Position numbers and translations under genes: made by a program. A stretch of DNA of 64,000 bases from VRUE01 sp040879985. Lineage in GTDB: Bacteria > Actinomycetota > Thermoleophilia > Solirubrobacterales > 70-9. Positions 40,867 through 49,269 of the stretch are shown here, one piece after another; the first letter of the stretch is position 1, and every line of letters begins with the position of its first letter. The stretch covers positions 195,994 to 259,993 of the forward strand of contig JBBDJH010000016.1 of the NCBI GenBank assembly GCA_040879985.1, read 5' to 3'. Under the pieces are notes generated by a model. It searched no databases and was not told where the DNA came from. It was given only the letters and a program-made list of their open reading frames with translations.

Positions 40867-41666
40867 CAGCGGAAGAGGTCCTCGCCGGGGGGGCGACGCA
40901 GGGCCGCGGCGCCGGGGCCGTCGGCGGGGGTGACGTGGCGGTCGAGGCCGCGGACGATCGCCGCCGGGACGCGGCTCGCCTTGTCGCGGACCAGGTCGGC
41001 CGCCGCCGCGGCCTGGTCGGCCACGGCGATCAGGGTCGCCTCGAGCTGCCGGCCCTCGGCGTCGGCGCGGCCGCGCCAGTCGTCGAGCGGGTCGATGCCG
41101 GCGCAGCCGATCGCGACCTCGGCCTGGCCGAGGCGCCAGGCGCGGCCGAAGCTGTCGGAGACGATCACGGCCGGCGCGGCGCCGGCACCCTCCGGCTCCT
41201 CCGAGCCACGGGCAGGGGTGAACTGGAACTCGCTGCGGATCCGCCGCGCCGAGGCATCGGGGTCCTCGGGCAGCAGTGAGGCCGTATCCGGCTCGGGCAG
41301 GTTGGAGGTGTCGATGCCGGCGTTGGCGCAGACGAAGCCGTGCCCGGTTTCGACGATCAGCACGCCGCGCTCGGCGCGCAGCACGGCGCGGCTCTCAGCG
41401 AGGATCAGCTCGACCAGCGCCGGTTCCTTGTCGAGCTCGGCGGCGAGGCGACGCGCTTCGGGGCCGGGCGTCACCTCGGCGAGGCGGCGGATCCGGCCCT
41501 CGACCTTGGACACGACCTTTTGGGAGACGACGACGACGTCGCCGTCGCGCAGCTCGGCCCGTGCCGCGATCTCGGCCCCGATCTCGTCGCCGGGGCCGAA
41601 CTCGGGCAGGCCCGCGACGGCCAGCACCTCGACCCCGCCCGTTCCGGTGTGCCTTTTGTCTCTCAT
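40866..41666 (-). CDS. cofE: Coenzyme F420:L-glutamate ligase CofE
   Basis: A 266-residue protein from ATG 41666. It adds glutamate residues to F420-0 with GTP. Conserved blocks are DGDVVVVSQKVVSKVEGR (about 40-57), ETGHGFVCANAGIDTSN (about 106-122) and VSDSFGRAWRLGQAEVAIGCAGIDPLDDWRGR-type order (about 175-205). It lacks the nitroreductase-like domain of mycobacterial FbiB. The start is uncertain: ATG 41666 lies in the loop of a long inverted repeat, and no ribosome site is visible before it. It ends at 40866, convergent with FO synthase. Confidence 0.9.
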   Translation of the reverse strand: MRDKRHTGTGGVEVLAVAGLPEFGPGDEIGAEIAARAELRDGDVVVVSQKVVSKVEGRIRRLAEVTPGPEARRLAAELDKEPALVELILAESRAVLRAERGVLIVETGHGFVCANAGIDTSNLPEPDTASLLPEDPDASARRIRSEFQFTPARGSEEPEGAGAAPAVIVSDSFGRAWRLGQAEVAIGCAGIDPLDDWRGRADAEGRQLEATLIAVADQAAAAADLVRDKASRVPAAIVRGLDRHVTPADGPGAAALRRPPGEDLFR

Positions 41667-41688
41667 GCGGACATAAGGCACACCGGAA
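41642..41688. terminator. Long inverted repeat at the cofC-cofE junction
   Basis: The arms 41642-41660 and 41670-41688 pair at 18 of 19 bases (TTCCGGTGTGCCTTTTGTC with its complement). The nine-base loop contains the proposed cofE ATG. It lies 16 bases after the cofC stop on the minus strand. Its loop sequence (CGCATGAGA on the minus strand) resembles that of the repeat at 28071-28115. Confidence 0.55.
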
Positions 41689-41703
41689 GCGGGTGGGCGG
41701 GGG

Positions 41704-42345
41704 TCATATGCCGAGCGCCTTGGCGGTGCGGCGGCCGCGCTTTGAACCTTCGGCAAGCGCGCGGGTCAGCGCGACGACGTCGGCCGGGGTGTCGAGGTCG
41801 AGCCCGAGCGAGTCGAGCCGCTCGACCGCGTGGGGCACGCCGGCCTCGCGGGCGGCGGCGACGTGGCGGGCGCAGCTGCCCTCGCCGAAGGCGGGCCGGA
41901 TAGCGCCGGGCGGCGCCAGGGCGAGCGCATTGGTGCCGGTGCCGTGGCGGTCGGGGACGATCGCGACGAAATCCCCCGGCATGCCGGTGAGCAGGCTGTC
42001 AAGCTGCTTCGGGTCGAGCAGCGGGCAGTCGCCGGGGAGGAGGACGACGCACTCGGCGCCCTCGGCTTCGGCCCGGGCGATTCCGGCCAGCGCGGCGCCG
42101 CAATGGCCACCGTCGTCCGGGTCAGGGATCGTCGTCGCGCCGGCCGCGGCCGCGAGCTCGGCGGCGCGGGGCTCGGCGCTGACGACGATGGTCGCGTCGA
42201 TCGAGCGCGCCGCGGCGATCGCCTCGAGGACGTCGGCGAGCATCGCCGCGACCAGCGTTTCGCGCCGCTCGTCGTCGATTCCGGCCGCGAGCCGCTGCTT
42301 CGCCGCGGCGAAGCGCTTCACGGGGAGGATCGCGGTCGCCTTCAC
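41704..42345 (-). CDS. cofC: 2-phospho-L-lactate (or PEP) guanylyltransferase CofC
   Basis: A 213-residue MobA-like nucleotidyltransferase from GTG 42345. It starts AILPVKRFAAAKQRLAAGI (P-loop-like GTP site). VVLLPGDCPLLDPKQL (about 98-113) has the metal-binding Asp. GTNALALAPPGAIRPAFGEGS (about 138-158) is the CofC/FbiD signature. It activates 2-phospholactate or phosphoenolpyruvate with GTP for CofD. It lies 22 bases downstream of cofD on the same strand, so both are one operon with npdG. Confidence 0.92.
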   Translation of the reverse strand: MKATAILPVKRFAAAKQRLAAGIDDERRETLVAAMLADVLEAIAAARSIDATIVVSAEPRAAELAAAAGATTIPDPDDGGHCGAALAGIARAEAEGAECVVLLPGDCPLLDPKQLDSLLTGMPGDFVAIVPDRHGTGTNALALAPPGAIRPAFGEGSCARHVAAAREAGVPHAVERLDSLGLDLDTPADVVALTRALAEGSKRGRRTAKALGI

Positions 42346-42367
42346 CGACGCGACCGCACCGCGCCGC

Positions 42368-43303
42368 TCACCCTTGCCGCGCCGCGGCTAGCTCGGCGGC
42401 GTAATCGAGCACGATCCGCGCCAGCCTGGCGCGGCCGGCGGCGCCCTCCATCAGGGTCGGCACGGCGAGGGTCGGGATCTCCTCCGGCGGCGGGTCGGGA
42501 TCGCCCTCGTCGACGACCATCGCGTCGATCAGGCCGCTGTACAGGGATGCGACTCCGGCCGCGGTCGACGGCCGGCCGACGGCGGACATGAAGCGCTCGG
42601 TCGGCCCCTTGACGACCGCGCCGGCGACGAAGGGGCTGACCGCGATCGTCGGGGCGCCCGCGGCGGCGATCGCCTCGCGCATGCCCGGCAGGGCTAGGAT
42701 CGGGCCGATGCTGATCACCGGGTTCGAGGGGCCGATCACGATCGCCTCGGCGGCGGCGATCGCCGCCAGCGCCTCGGCGGTCGGCTCGGCCGCGGCGATT
42801 CCCTCCAGCTCGACGCCCTGCACCTCGACGGCGCCGCCGTCGACGATCAGGTACTCCTGCAGGGCGCGCCGCCCGGCCGCGGTCAGCACCTTGGTCCGCA
42901 CCGGCGCCTCGCACATCGGCAGCACCCGCGCGGCGACGCCGAGCCCGCGGGCGATCTGCGCCTGGGCGTCGGTCTGGCGGCCGCCCTCGTCGAGGAACCG
43001 GCGGCGGTAGAGGCAGGCCGCGAGGTCGCGGTCGGAGAGGCTGAACCAGTCCGGCGCGCCGAGCCGGGCGAGGCGCTCGAAGACCGTGAAGCTGTCGTCG
43101 CGGATGCCCCAGCCGCGCTCGGCGTCGATTTCGTCGCTCAGCCAGTAGGTGACGAGGTCGGGGTCGGGGGAGACGTGGACGCCGAGGATCTCGATGTCGT
43201 CGGCGGTGTTGGCGATCACGCTCAGCTCGGCGCCGATCTCCTCCTGCAGGCCGGCGCCGAGCTTGGCGCCGCCGGTGCCGCCGGCGAGCAGCGCGACCCT
43301 CAC
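42368..43303 (-). CDS. cofD: 2-phospho-L-lactate transferase CofD (FbiA)
   Basis: A 311-residue protein from GTG 43303. It begins VALLAGGTGGAKLGAGL (Rossmann-like GTP-activated substrate loop), then VIANTADDIEILGVHVSPDPDLVTY-type block (about 29-53) with the conserved Asp pair. IVIGPSNPVISIGPILALPGM (about 188-208) follows. CofD joins the phospholactyl or phosphoenolpyruvyl unit to FO, giving F420-0 or its dehydro form. Length and motif order are typical. The upstream npdG stop is only ten bases away. Confidence 0.93.
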   Translation of the reverse strand: MRVALLAGGTGGAKLGAGLQEEIGAELSVIANTADDIEILGVHVSPDPDLVTYWLSDEIDAERGWGIRDDSFTVFERLARLGAPDWFSLSDRDLAACLYRRRFLDEGGRQTDAQAQIARGLGVAARVLPMCEAPVRTKVLTAAGRRALQEYLIVDGGAVEVQGVELEGIAAAEPTAEALAAIAAAEAIVIGPSNPVISIGPILALPGMREAIAAAGAPTIAVSPFVAGAVVKGPTERFMSAVGRPSTAAGVASLYSGLIDAMVVDEGDPDPPPEEIPTLAVPTLMEGAAGRARLARIVLDYAAELAAARQG

Positions 43304-43313
43304 GGCGCCGCCC

Positions 43314-44006
43314 TCACTGCCAGTGGTCGCCGTCGGGCAGTCCCGTGAGCTGGATCCCGGCGTGGGTCTTGTAGCGGACGTTGATCGAGATCAGCAGCGG
43401 CGTCAGCTGCTCGACGATCCGCGCCGTCTCCAGCGGCCCGGCGTTGACCGCGCGCAGTCCCGGGATCAGCTCGATCAGGCGGGCGACGCGCGCCTTGTCG
43501 GCCTTGCGGTCGCCGCAGATCGGCACGTCCTCGCCGAGCTCGACCGCGGGGTCGGCGAGGCTGGGGGCGCCGACCGTGTGCAGGGCGGCGACCACGGTGA
43601 CGCCCTCGGGGACCATCTCCTGCGCCTGCTGGGCGGCCGAGCCCTGCCAGACGCCCAGCGTGCGGGTCGCCTTGCCGCTCACCGCGGCGGCGAGCGGCAC
43701 CGTGCAGTCGACCAGGATCTGCCCCGGCCGCAGCGTCCCGCGCAGGTTGTTGAGGTTCTCCGACTGGGCGCGGAAGGGGACGGTGAGGAAGACGACCTCG
43801 GCGCGCTGCGCCGCCTCCTCGTTGAGCAGCCCCTCGACCGCGGCGCCGGGCACGGCCTCGCGCAGCTTCGCGGCCGCCTGCTCGGCGCGCTCGGCCGAGC
43901 GCGAGCCGAGCACGACCGGGCGCCCGGCCCGCGCCCAGCGCAGCGCCAGGCCGGCGCCGAGGGCGCCGGTCCCACCGACGATCGGGATCGGTTCGAGCTC
44001 GCTCAA
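43314..44006 (-). CDS. npdG: F420-dependent NADP reductase (NpdG)
   Basis: A 230-residue Rossmann protein. It starts IPIVGGTGALGAGLALRWARAG (about 7-28), the NADP dinucleotide site GGTGALG, then VVLGSRSAERA. TVPFRAQSENLNNL (about 75-88) and DCTVPLAA (about 100-107) bind F420. VNAGPLETARIVEQLTPLLISIN closes the fold. It exchanges hydride between F420 and NADP. The first codon at 44006 is TTG, with no clearer alternative. It is the first gene of npdG-cofD-cofC-cofE, which puts F420 synthesis and use together. Confidence 0.92.
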   Translation of the reverse strand: MSELEPIPIVGGTGALGAGLALRWARAGRPVVLGSRSAERAEQAAAKLREAVPGAAVEGLLNEEAAQRAEVVFLTVPFRAQSENLNNLRGTLRPGQILVDCTVPLAAAVSGKATRTLGVWQGSAAQQAQEMVPEGVTVVAALHTVGAPSLADPAVELGEDVPICGDRKADKARVARLIELIPGLRAVNAGPLETARIVEQLTPLLISINVRYKTHAGIQLTGLPDGDHWQ

Positions 44007-44034
44007 GACCCGCGGAGTCTATGCTCACCCGCCT

Positions 44035-44769
44035 ATGCGACTGGAGGGACGCAAGGCGCTGGTCACCGGCGGGGCCAAGGGGATCGGCGCCGCGACGGCA
44101 GCGCGGCTCGCCGCCGAGGGCGCCGAGGTCTGGGTCGGCGACATCGACTCCGCCGGCGCCGAGCGGGTCGCGGCCGAGGTCAACGGCCACGCTCTGGAGC
44201 TCGACGTGACCGAGCTCGACTCGGCCCGGGCGGCGATCGAGCAGATCGGCACGCTCGACATCCTCGTCAACAACGCCGGCATCGACGAGTTCGGCTTCTT
44301 CACCTACACCAGCCCCGAGCAGTGGCAGCGGGTGCTCGCGGTCAACCTCGGCGGCGTGCTCAACTGCACCCACGCGGCGCTGCCGGCGATGCAGGCGGCG
44401 GGTTACGGGCGGATCGTCAGTATCTCCTCGGAGGCCGGCCGGGTCGGCTCGAAGGGCTCGGCCGTCTACTCGGCGGCCAAGGGCGGGATCGTCGCCTTCA
44501 TGAAGGCGATCGCCCGCGAGAACGCCCGCTACGGGATCACCGCCAACTCGATCGCGCCCGGCCCGATCGAGACGCCGCTGCTGATGGGCGCCAAGGAGTT
44601 CGGCGAGATCGGCGAGAAGGTGATCGAGACGATGAAAGAGGCGACGCAGATGAAGCGCCTCGGCCAGCCCGACGAGGTCGCCGCCGCGGTCGCCTTCCTC
44701 GCCTCCGACGACGCCACCTACGTGACCGGTGAGACCCTCGGCGTCAGCGGCGGCCTCGGGATGGTCTGA
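44035..44769 (+). CDS. SDR family oxidoreductase (FabG-like)
   Basis: A 244-residue short-chain dehydrogenase from ATG 44035, 28 bases from the divergent npdG start. TGGAKGIG (about 11-18) binds NAD(P); NNAG (about 80-83), the Ser in SISSEAG (about 127-133), and YSAAK (about 143-147; Tyr and Lys catalytic) are all present. It ends TGETLGVSGGLGM. The substrate is not readable. A 3-oxoacyl or hydroxyacyl-CoA role is suggested by the following HMG-CoA lyase and carboxylase genes. Confidence 0.88.
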   Translation: MRLEGRKALVTGGAKGIGAATAARLAAEGAEVWVGDIDSAGAERVAAEVNGHALELDVTELDSARAAIEQIGTLDILVNNAGIDEFGFFTYTSPEQWQRVLAVNLGGVLNCTHAALPAMQAAGYGRIVSISSEAGRVGSKGSAVYSAAKGGIVAFMKAIARENARYGITANSIAPGPIETPLLMGAKEFGEIGEKVIETMKEATQMKRLGQPDEVAAAVAFLASDDATYVTGETLGVSGGLGMV

Positions 44770-44774
44770 GCCGC

Positions 44775-44822
44775 GCGTATCCGACATTGACCCCACTCTG
44801 GTGTGGTCAATCTCCGATACGC
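44775..44822. terminator. Inverted repeat between SDR and HMG-CoA lyase genes
   Basis: Arms 44775-44792 (GCGTATCCGACATTGACC) and 44805-44822 are complementary at 16 of 18 positions around a 12-base loop. It begins five bases after the SDR stop and ends 13 bases before the lyase ATG. It is placed as a terminator, though read-through control of the lyase is possible. Confidence 0.55.
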
Positions 44823-44835
44823 CTAATCTCCCGCC

Positions 44836-45768
44836 ATGGTCGAGTTGCCCACCAGTGTGCTGATCCGCGAGGTCGGGCCCCGCGACGGCTTTCAGAACGA
44901 GCCGGAGACGATCGCGACCGCCGACAAGGTGCGGCTGATCGACTTGCTCTCGGCGAGCGGGCTGGGGCGGATCGAGGTGACCTCGTTCGTGCGGCCGGAC
45001 GTGATCCCGCAGCTCGCCGACGCCGAGCAGGTGCTGAGCGCCGTGCAGCGCCGCGACGGCGTCTCCTTCTCGGTCCTGATCCCGAACGAGCGCGGTCTCG
45101 AGCGGGCGCTGGCGCAGCGCGACCGCTTCGACGAGATCAACGTCTTCGTCTCCGCCTCGGAGACCCACAACCGCAGCAACGTCAATCGCTCGATCGAGCA
45201 GTCGCTGGCCGGGCTGGAACGGACGCTGGCGACGGCCCGCGAGGTCGGGCTGCGCTGCGAGGGCGTCATCTCGACCTCCTTCGGCTGTCCGTACGAGGGC
45301 GAGGTCCCGGCCGAGCGCGTCTTCGCGATCGCTGAGCGGCTCGCCGCCGCGGGCTGCGAGGAGGTCGGCTTCGGCGACACGACCGGGATGGCCAACCCGC
45401 GCCAGGTCGGCGAGTTCTTCGCCGCCGCGGGCGAGCGCCTCGGCGGCGTCGAGCTGACCGCCCACTTCCACAACACCCGCGGCCAGGGGCTGGCCAACCT
45501 GCTGGCGGCGCTGCAGCAGGGCGTCGACTCCTTCGAGTCGAGCTTCGGCGAGCTCGGCGGTTGCCCGGTGCCGCCGGGGGCGACCGGCAACGTCGCCAGC
45601 GAGGACGTCGTCTCGATGCTGGCCGAGATGGGGATCGAGACCGGGATCGACCTGCCGCGCCTGATCGAGGCCTCGCGCGCCGCCCAGGAGGTGCTCGGCC
45701 GGCCGCTCGGCGCCCACGTCCTCACCGCCGGGCCGGTCGAGTGGTCCGGCGGCCAGGCGGCGGAATAG
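44836..45768 (+). CDS. Hydroxymethylglutaryl-CoA lyase
   Basis: A 310-residue TIM-barrel lyase from ATG 44836. It starts VLIREVGPRDGFQNEP (about 8-23), with the catalytic Arg and metal-binding Asp. TSFVRPDVIPQLADAEQV and GFGDTTGMANPRQV (about 175-188) follow. HFHNTRGQGLANLLAAL (about 212-228) has the metal-binding His-x-His. The tail GGCPVPPGATGNVASEDVV contains the redox-active/catalytic Cys. It splits HMG-CoA to acetoacetate and acetyl-CoA at the end of leucine or isoprenoid breakdown. The next gene, a carboxylase subunit, fits this. Confidence 0.9.
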   Translation: MVELPTSVLIREVGPRDGFQNEPETIATADKVRLIDLLSASGLGRIEVTSFVRPDVIPQLADAEQVLSAVQRRDGVSFSVLIPNERGLERALAQRDRFDEINVFVSASETHNRSNVNRSIEQSLAGLERTLATAREVGLRCEGVISTSFGCPYEGEVPAERVFAIAERLAAAGCEEVGFGDTTGMANPRQVGEFFAAAGERLGGVELTAHFHNTRGQGLANLLAALQQGVDSFESSFGELGGCPVPPGATGNVASEDVVSMLAEMGIETGIDLPRLIEASRAAQEVLGRPLGAHVLTAGPVEWSGGQAAE

Positions 45769-45778
45769 TCTGCCGGGC

Positions 45779-47299
45779 GTGAGCGAGTTCGCCAAGGCAC
45801 TGGAGGCGGCGCTGGCCGGGGGGCCGCAGCGCCACCATGAGAAGACCGCCGAGCAGGGCAAGCTGCCGGTCCGCGAGCGGGTCGAGCGCCTGGTCGACGC
45901 GGGCTCCTTCGCCGAGGAAGCGCTGCTCGCCAACTGGAACGAGGAGGGGCTGGGCGCCGACGGTGTCGTCACCGGCCTGGCCACGATCGACGGGCGGCGG
46001 GTCGCGCTGATGGCCAACGACCCGACCGTCAAGGCGGGCTCATGGGGGTCGAAGACGGTCGAGAAGATCCTCCGCATCCAGGAGCGGGCGCTGAGCCTGC
46101 AGCTGCCGATGGTCTACCTGGTCGACTCGGCCGGGGCGCGGATCACCGACCAGGTGCAGATGTTCCCCGGCCGCCGCGGCGCCGGGCGGATCTTCCACAA
46201 CGAGGTGCGGCTCTCCGGCCAGGTGCCGCAGGTCTGCCTGCTGTTCGGCCCGAGCGCCGCCGGCGGCGCCTACATCCCGGCCTTCTGCGACGTCGTGATC
46301 ATGCGCGAGGGCAACGCCTCGATGTACCTGGGGTCGCCGCGGATGGCCGAGATGGTGATCGGCGAGACGGTGACCCTGGAGCAGATGGGCGGCGCGAAGA
46401 TGCACACCGGCGTCTCCGGCTGCGGCCACTTCCTGGTCAAGAGCGACGCGGAGGCGATCGAGCTCGCCCAGCGCTACCTCTCCTACATGCCGGCCAACTG
46501 GCGCGAGGCGCCGCTTGCGGCCGCGCCGGCGGCGCCGGCCTCCGCGGCGGCGATCGAGGCGATCGTGCCGGCCGACGAGAACCAGCCCTTCGACATGCGC
46601 GAGGTGCTCGACACCCTGCTCGACGCCGACTCGTTCCTCGAAGTCCACAAGCGCTGGGCGAAAGAGCTGATCGTCGGCTACGGCCGGCTCGACGGGCGCG
46701 TCGTCGGCGTCGTCGCCAACCAGCCGCGCCAGAAGGGCGGCGTGCTCTTCGTCGACTCGGCCGACAAGGCGGCGCGCTTCATCCAGACCTGCAACGCCTT
46801 CAACGTGCCGCTGCTCTTCCTCGCCGACGTGCCCGGCTTCATGATCGGCGCCGCGGTCGAGCGCCAGGGGATCATCCGCCACGGCGCGAAGATGATCAGC
46901 GCCGTCTCCGAAGCAACCGTGCCCAAGCTCAGCGTCATAGTCCGCAAGGCCTACGGCGCCGGCCTCTACGCGATGGCCGGCCCGGCCTTCGAGCCCGACT
47001 GCTGCATCGCCCTGCCCAGCGCCTCGATCGCCGTGATGGGTCCGGAGGCGGCGATCAACGCCGTCTTCTACAACCAGATCCAGAAGATCGAGGACGAGGC
47101 GGAGCGGGCCGCGTTCGTCGAGCGCAAACGCGAGGAGTACGCGGCCGACATCGACATCCTCCACCTCGCCTCGGAGCTGGTCGTCGACGCCGTCGTCCAG
47201 CCCGAGGATCTGCGCGCCGAGTTGGTCCGCCGCTTTGCCGCCGCAGCGGGCAAGGATCGGCGCTTCGCCGAGCGCCGCAACCCGGTGACGCCCGCCTAG
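45779..47299 (+). CDS. Acyl-CoA carboxylase, carboxyltransferase (beta) subunit
   Basis: A 506-residue carboxyltransferase from GTG 45779. The N-terminal crotonase-like half has QGKLPVRERVERLVDAGSF, VYLVDSAGARI (about 117-127) and GPSAAGGAYIPAF (about 159-171). The C-terminal half has LFLADVPGFMIG (about 345-356) and RKAYGAGLYAM (about 385-395). Glycine-rich oxyanion loops are intact. Its location after HMG-CoA lyase makes methylcrotonyl-CoA (leucine) or geranyl-CoA carboxylase likely, but propionyl- or acetyl-CoA cannot be ruled out. No biotin subunit is present in the window. It is convergent and overlaps the next gene by four bases. Confidence 0.9.
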   Translation: MSEFAKALEAALAGGPQRHHEKTAEQGKLPVRERVERLVDAGSFAEEALLANWNEEGLGADGVVTGLATIDGRRVALMANDPTVKAGSWGSKTVEKILRIQERALSLQLPMVYLVDSAGARITDQVQMFPGRRGAGRIFHNEVRLSGQVPQVCLLFGPSAAGGAYIPAFCDVVIMREGNASMYLGSPRMAEMVIGETVTLEQMGGAKMHTGVSGCGHFLVKSDAEAIELAQRYLSYMPANWREAPLAAAPAAPASAAAIEAIVPADENQPFDMREVLDTLLDADSFLEVHKRWAKELIVGYGRLDGRVVGVVANQPRQKGGVLFVDSADKAARFIQTCNAFNVPLLFLADVPGFMIGAAVERQGIIRHGAKMISAVSEATVPKLSVIVRKAYGAGLYAMAGPAFEPDCCIALPSASIAVMGPEAAINAVFYNQIQKIEDEAERAAFVERKREEYAADIDILHLASELVVDAVVQPEDLRAELVRRFAAAAGKDRRFAERRNPVTPA

Positions 47300-49269
47300 A
47301 GGGAGGCGGCGAGGTCGACGAAGTAATCGAGCGCGGCCGGGTTGGCGAGCGAGTCGCGGCTCGCCGCCTTGGCCGGGTCGGTGCCCATCAGGATCCGCTT
47401 GACCGGCACCTCGAGCACCTTGCCGCTGAGCGTGCGCGGCACTTCGGCGATCGCGAAGACCTCGTCGGGGACGTGCCGCGGCGAGCAGTGCTCGCGGACC
47501 CGGCGGGCGATCTCGCGACGCAGCCCGTCGTCCAGCCCGGCGCCCTCGCGGAGGACGACGAAGAGCGGCATCCAGCCCTCGGTGCCGGGCCGGGGGACGT
47601 CGACGACGAGGGCATCGACGATCGTGTCGATGCCGAGCACGGCGCGGTAGATCTCGCTCGTCCCCATGCGGATCCCGGAGCGGTTGATGGTCGAGTCGGA
47701 GCGGCCGTAGATGACCGCGGTGCCGCGCGAGGTGATCTCGATCCAGTCGCCGTGGCGCCAGACGCCGGGGTAGTGCTCGAAGTAGCTGGCCCGGTAGCGG
47801 CTGCCGTCGGGATCGCCCCAGAAGCGGACCGGCATCGAGGGCATCGGCTCGGTGACGACGAGCTCGCCGACCTCGTCGATCAGCGGCTTGCCGTCCTCGT
47901 CCCAGGCCTCGATCGCGGCGCCCAGCGCCCGCGCCTGCAGCTCGCCGCGGTAGACCGGCAGCAGCGGCGTGCCGCCGACGAAGGCGGTGCAGAGGTCGGT
48001 GCCGCCGCTGGTCGAGAAGAGCCAGGTGTCGGCGCCGAGCTGGTCGTAGACCCAGTCGAAGCCCTCGGGGGAGAGCGGCGAGCCGGTCGAGCCGACCGCC
48101 CCGAGGCGGCTCAGGTCGCGGCCCGCCGCCGGCTCGACCCCGGCCTTCATGCAGGCGGCGATGTAGGAGGCGCTGGTGCCGAACATGGTCACGCCGGCCC
48201 GCGCGGCGAGGTCCCAGAGCACGCTCATGTCGGGGTGGCCGGGGCTGCCGTCGTAGAGCACGATCGCGGCCCGGGTGAGCAGGCCGGAGACGAGGAAGTT
48301 CCACATCATCCAGCCGGTCGTCGTGAACCAGAAGAGGCGGTCGCCGGGGTGCGCGTCGACGTGCAGGTTGAGCTTCTTCAGGTGCTCGAGCAGGATGCCG
48401 CCCTGTCCCTGCACGATCGCCTTCGGCAGGCCGGTCGTGCCGGAGGAGTAGAGGACCCAGAGCGGGTGCTCGAAGGGGACGCGCTCGAAGCGCAGCTCGG
48501 CGCCCTCGCCGGCGGCGAGGAGATCGTCCCAGCGGCCGGCGTCGCGCAGCGCGGCGAGGTCCGGCTCGGGGTCGAGGTAGGGGAGGACGACGGTGCGCTC
48601 GAGGCTCGGCATCGCCGCCTGCAGCTCGGCGAGCACGTCGCGGCGGTCGAAGTCCTTGCCGCCGTAGCGGTAGCCGTCGACCGCGAAGAGCACCTTGGGC
48701 TCGATCTGGGCGAAGCGGTCGATCACGCTGGCCGGGCCGAAGTCGGGCGAGCAGCTCGACCAGACGGCGCCGATCGAGGCGGCGGCGAGGAAGGCGACGA
48801 TCGCCTCGGGGATGTTGGGCATGTAGGCGACGACGCGGTCTCCGGGCCCGACCCCGAGCCCGCGCAGGGCTGCGGCGACGGCGGCGACCTGGGCGCGCAG
48901 CTCGGCCCAGCTCAGCTCCGACAGCTCGCGCCGCTCGGAGGCGTGCAGGATCGCGACCTCGGCGTCGTCCTTGCCGGCGAAGACGTGCTCGGCGTAGTTG
49001 AGGCGGCTGCCGGCGAACCACTCGGCGCCGGGCATCGCGCGGCTGCCGAGCACGCGGTCGTAGCCGCCGTCGGCCTGCACCCCGAAGAAGTCCCAGATCG
49101 AGGCCCAGAAGCCCTCCAGGTCCTCGACCGACCAGCGCCAGAGCTCGTCGTAGCCGTCGAGCTCGATCCCGCGCTCGGCCGCGAGCCAGCCGATGTACTC
49201 GCTCATCCGCGACCGCTCGACCAGCTCGGCCGGTGGCTCCCAGAGCTTCTCCGGCGGCGCCGTGCTCAC
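47296..49269 (-). CDS. Acetoacetate--CoA ligase
   Basis: A 657-residue adenylate-forming ligase from the GTG-type start at 49269. Motifs are LYSSGTTGLPKAIVQGQGG (about 268-286; P-loop), TTTGWMMWNFLVSGLL (about 313-328), STSGGTDLCTAFVGG (about 412-426), YGRSDSTINRSGIRMGTSEIYR (hinge, about 530-551) and VPRTLSGKVLEVPVK with the catalytic Lys. The TTTGWMMWN block separates acetoacetyl-CoA synthetases from acetyl-CoA synthetases. It activates acetoacetate released by the lyase on the other strand. It overlaps the MBL-hydrolase stop by four bases, so the two are one operon. Confidence 0.9.
   Translation of the reverse strand: MSTAPPEKLWEPPAELVERSRMSEYIGWLAAERGIELDGYDELWRWSVEDLEGFWASIWDFFGVQADGGYDRVLGSRAMPGAEWFAGSRLNYAEHVFAGKDDAEVAILHASERRELSELSWAELRAQVAAVAAALRGLGVGPGDRVVAYMPNIPEAIVAFLAAASIGAVWSSCSPDFGPASVIDRFAQIEPKVLFAVDGYRYGGKDFDRRDVLAELQAAMPSLERTVVLPYLDPEPDLAALRDAGRWDDLLAAGEGAELRFERVPFEHPLWVLYSSGTTGLPKAIVQGQGGILLEHLKKLNLHVDAHPGDRLFWFTTTGWMMWNFLVSGLLTRAAIVLYDGSPGHPDMSVLWDLAARAGVTMFGTSASYIAACMKAGVEPAAGRDLSRLGAVGSTGSPLSPEGFDWVYDQLGADTWLFSTSGGTDLCTAFVGGTPLLPVYRGELQARALGAAIEAWDEDGKPLIDEVGELVVTEPMPSMPVRFWGDPDGSRYRASYFEHYPGVWRHGDWIEITSRGTAVIYGRSDSTINRSGIRMGTSEIYRAVLGIDTIVDALVVDVPRPGTEGWMPLFVVLREGAGLDDGLRREIARRVREHCSPRHVPDEVFAIAEVPRTLSGKVLEVPVKRILMGTDPAKAASRDSLANPAALDYFVDLAASL

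Noticed and set aside
43300..46077. A very long open frame on the minus strand opposite the SDR and HMG-CoA lyase genes
   Set aside because: It is the antisense of genes with clear motifs on the plus strand and has only the Arg/Ala/Asp-rich composition expected of GC-rich antisense frames.
46040..49021. Open frames of 990-1150 codons on both strands across the carboxylase and ligase genes
   Set aside because: They are low-complexity antisense or shifted readings of the two real genes (45779-47299 and 47296-49269) and show no recognisable domains.
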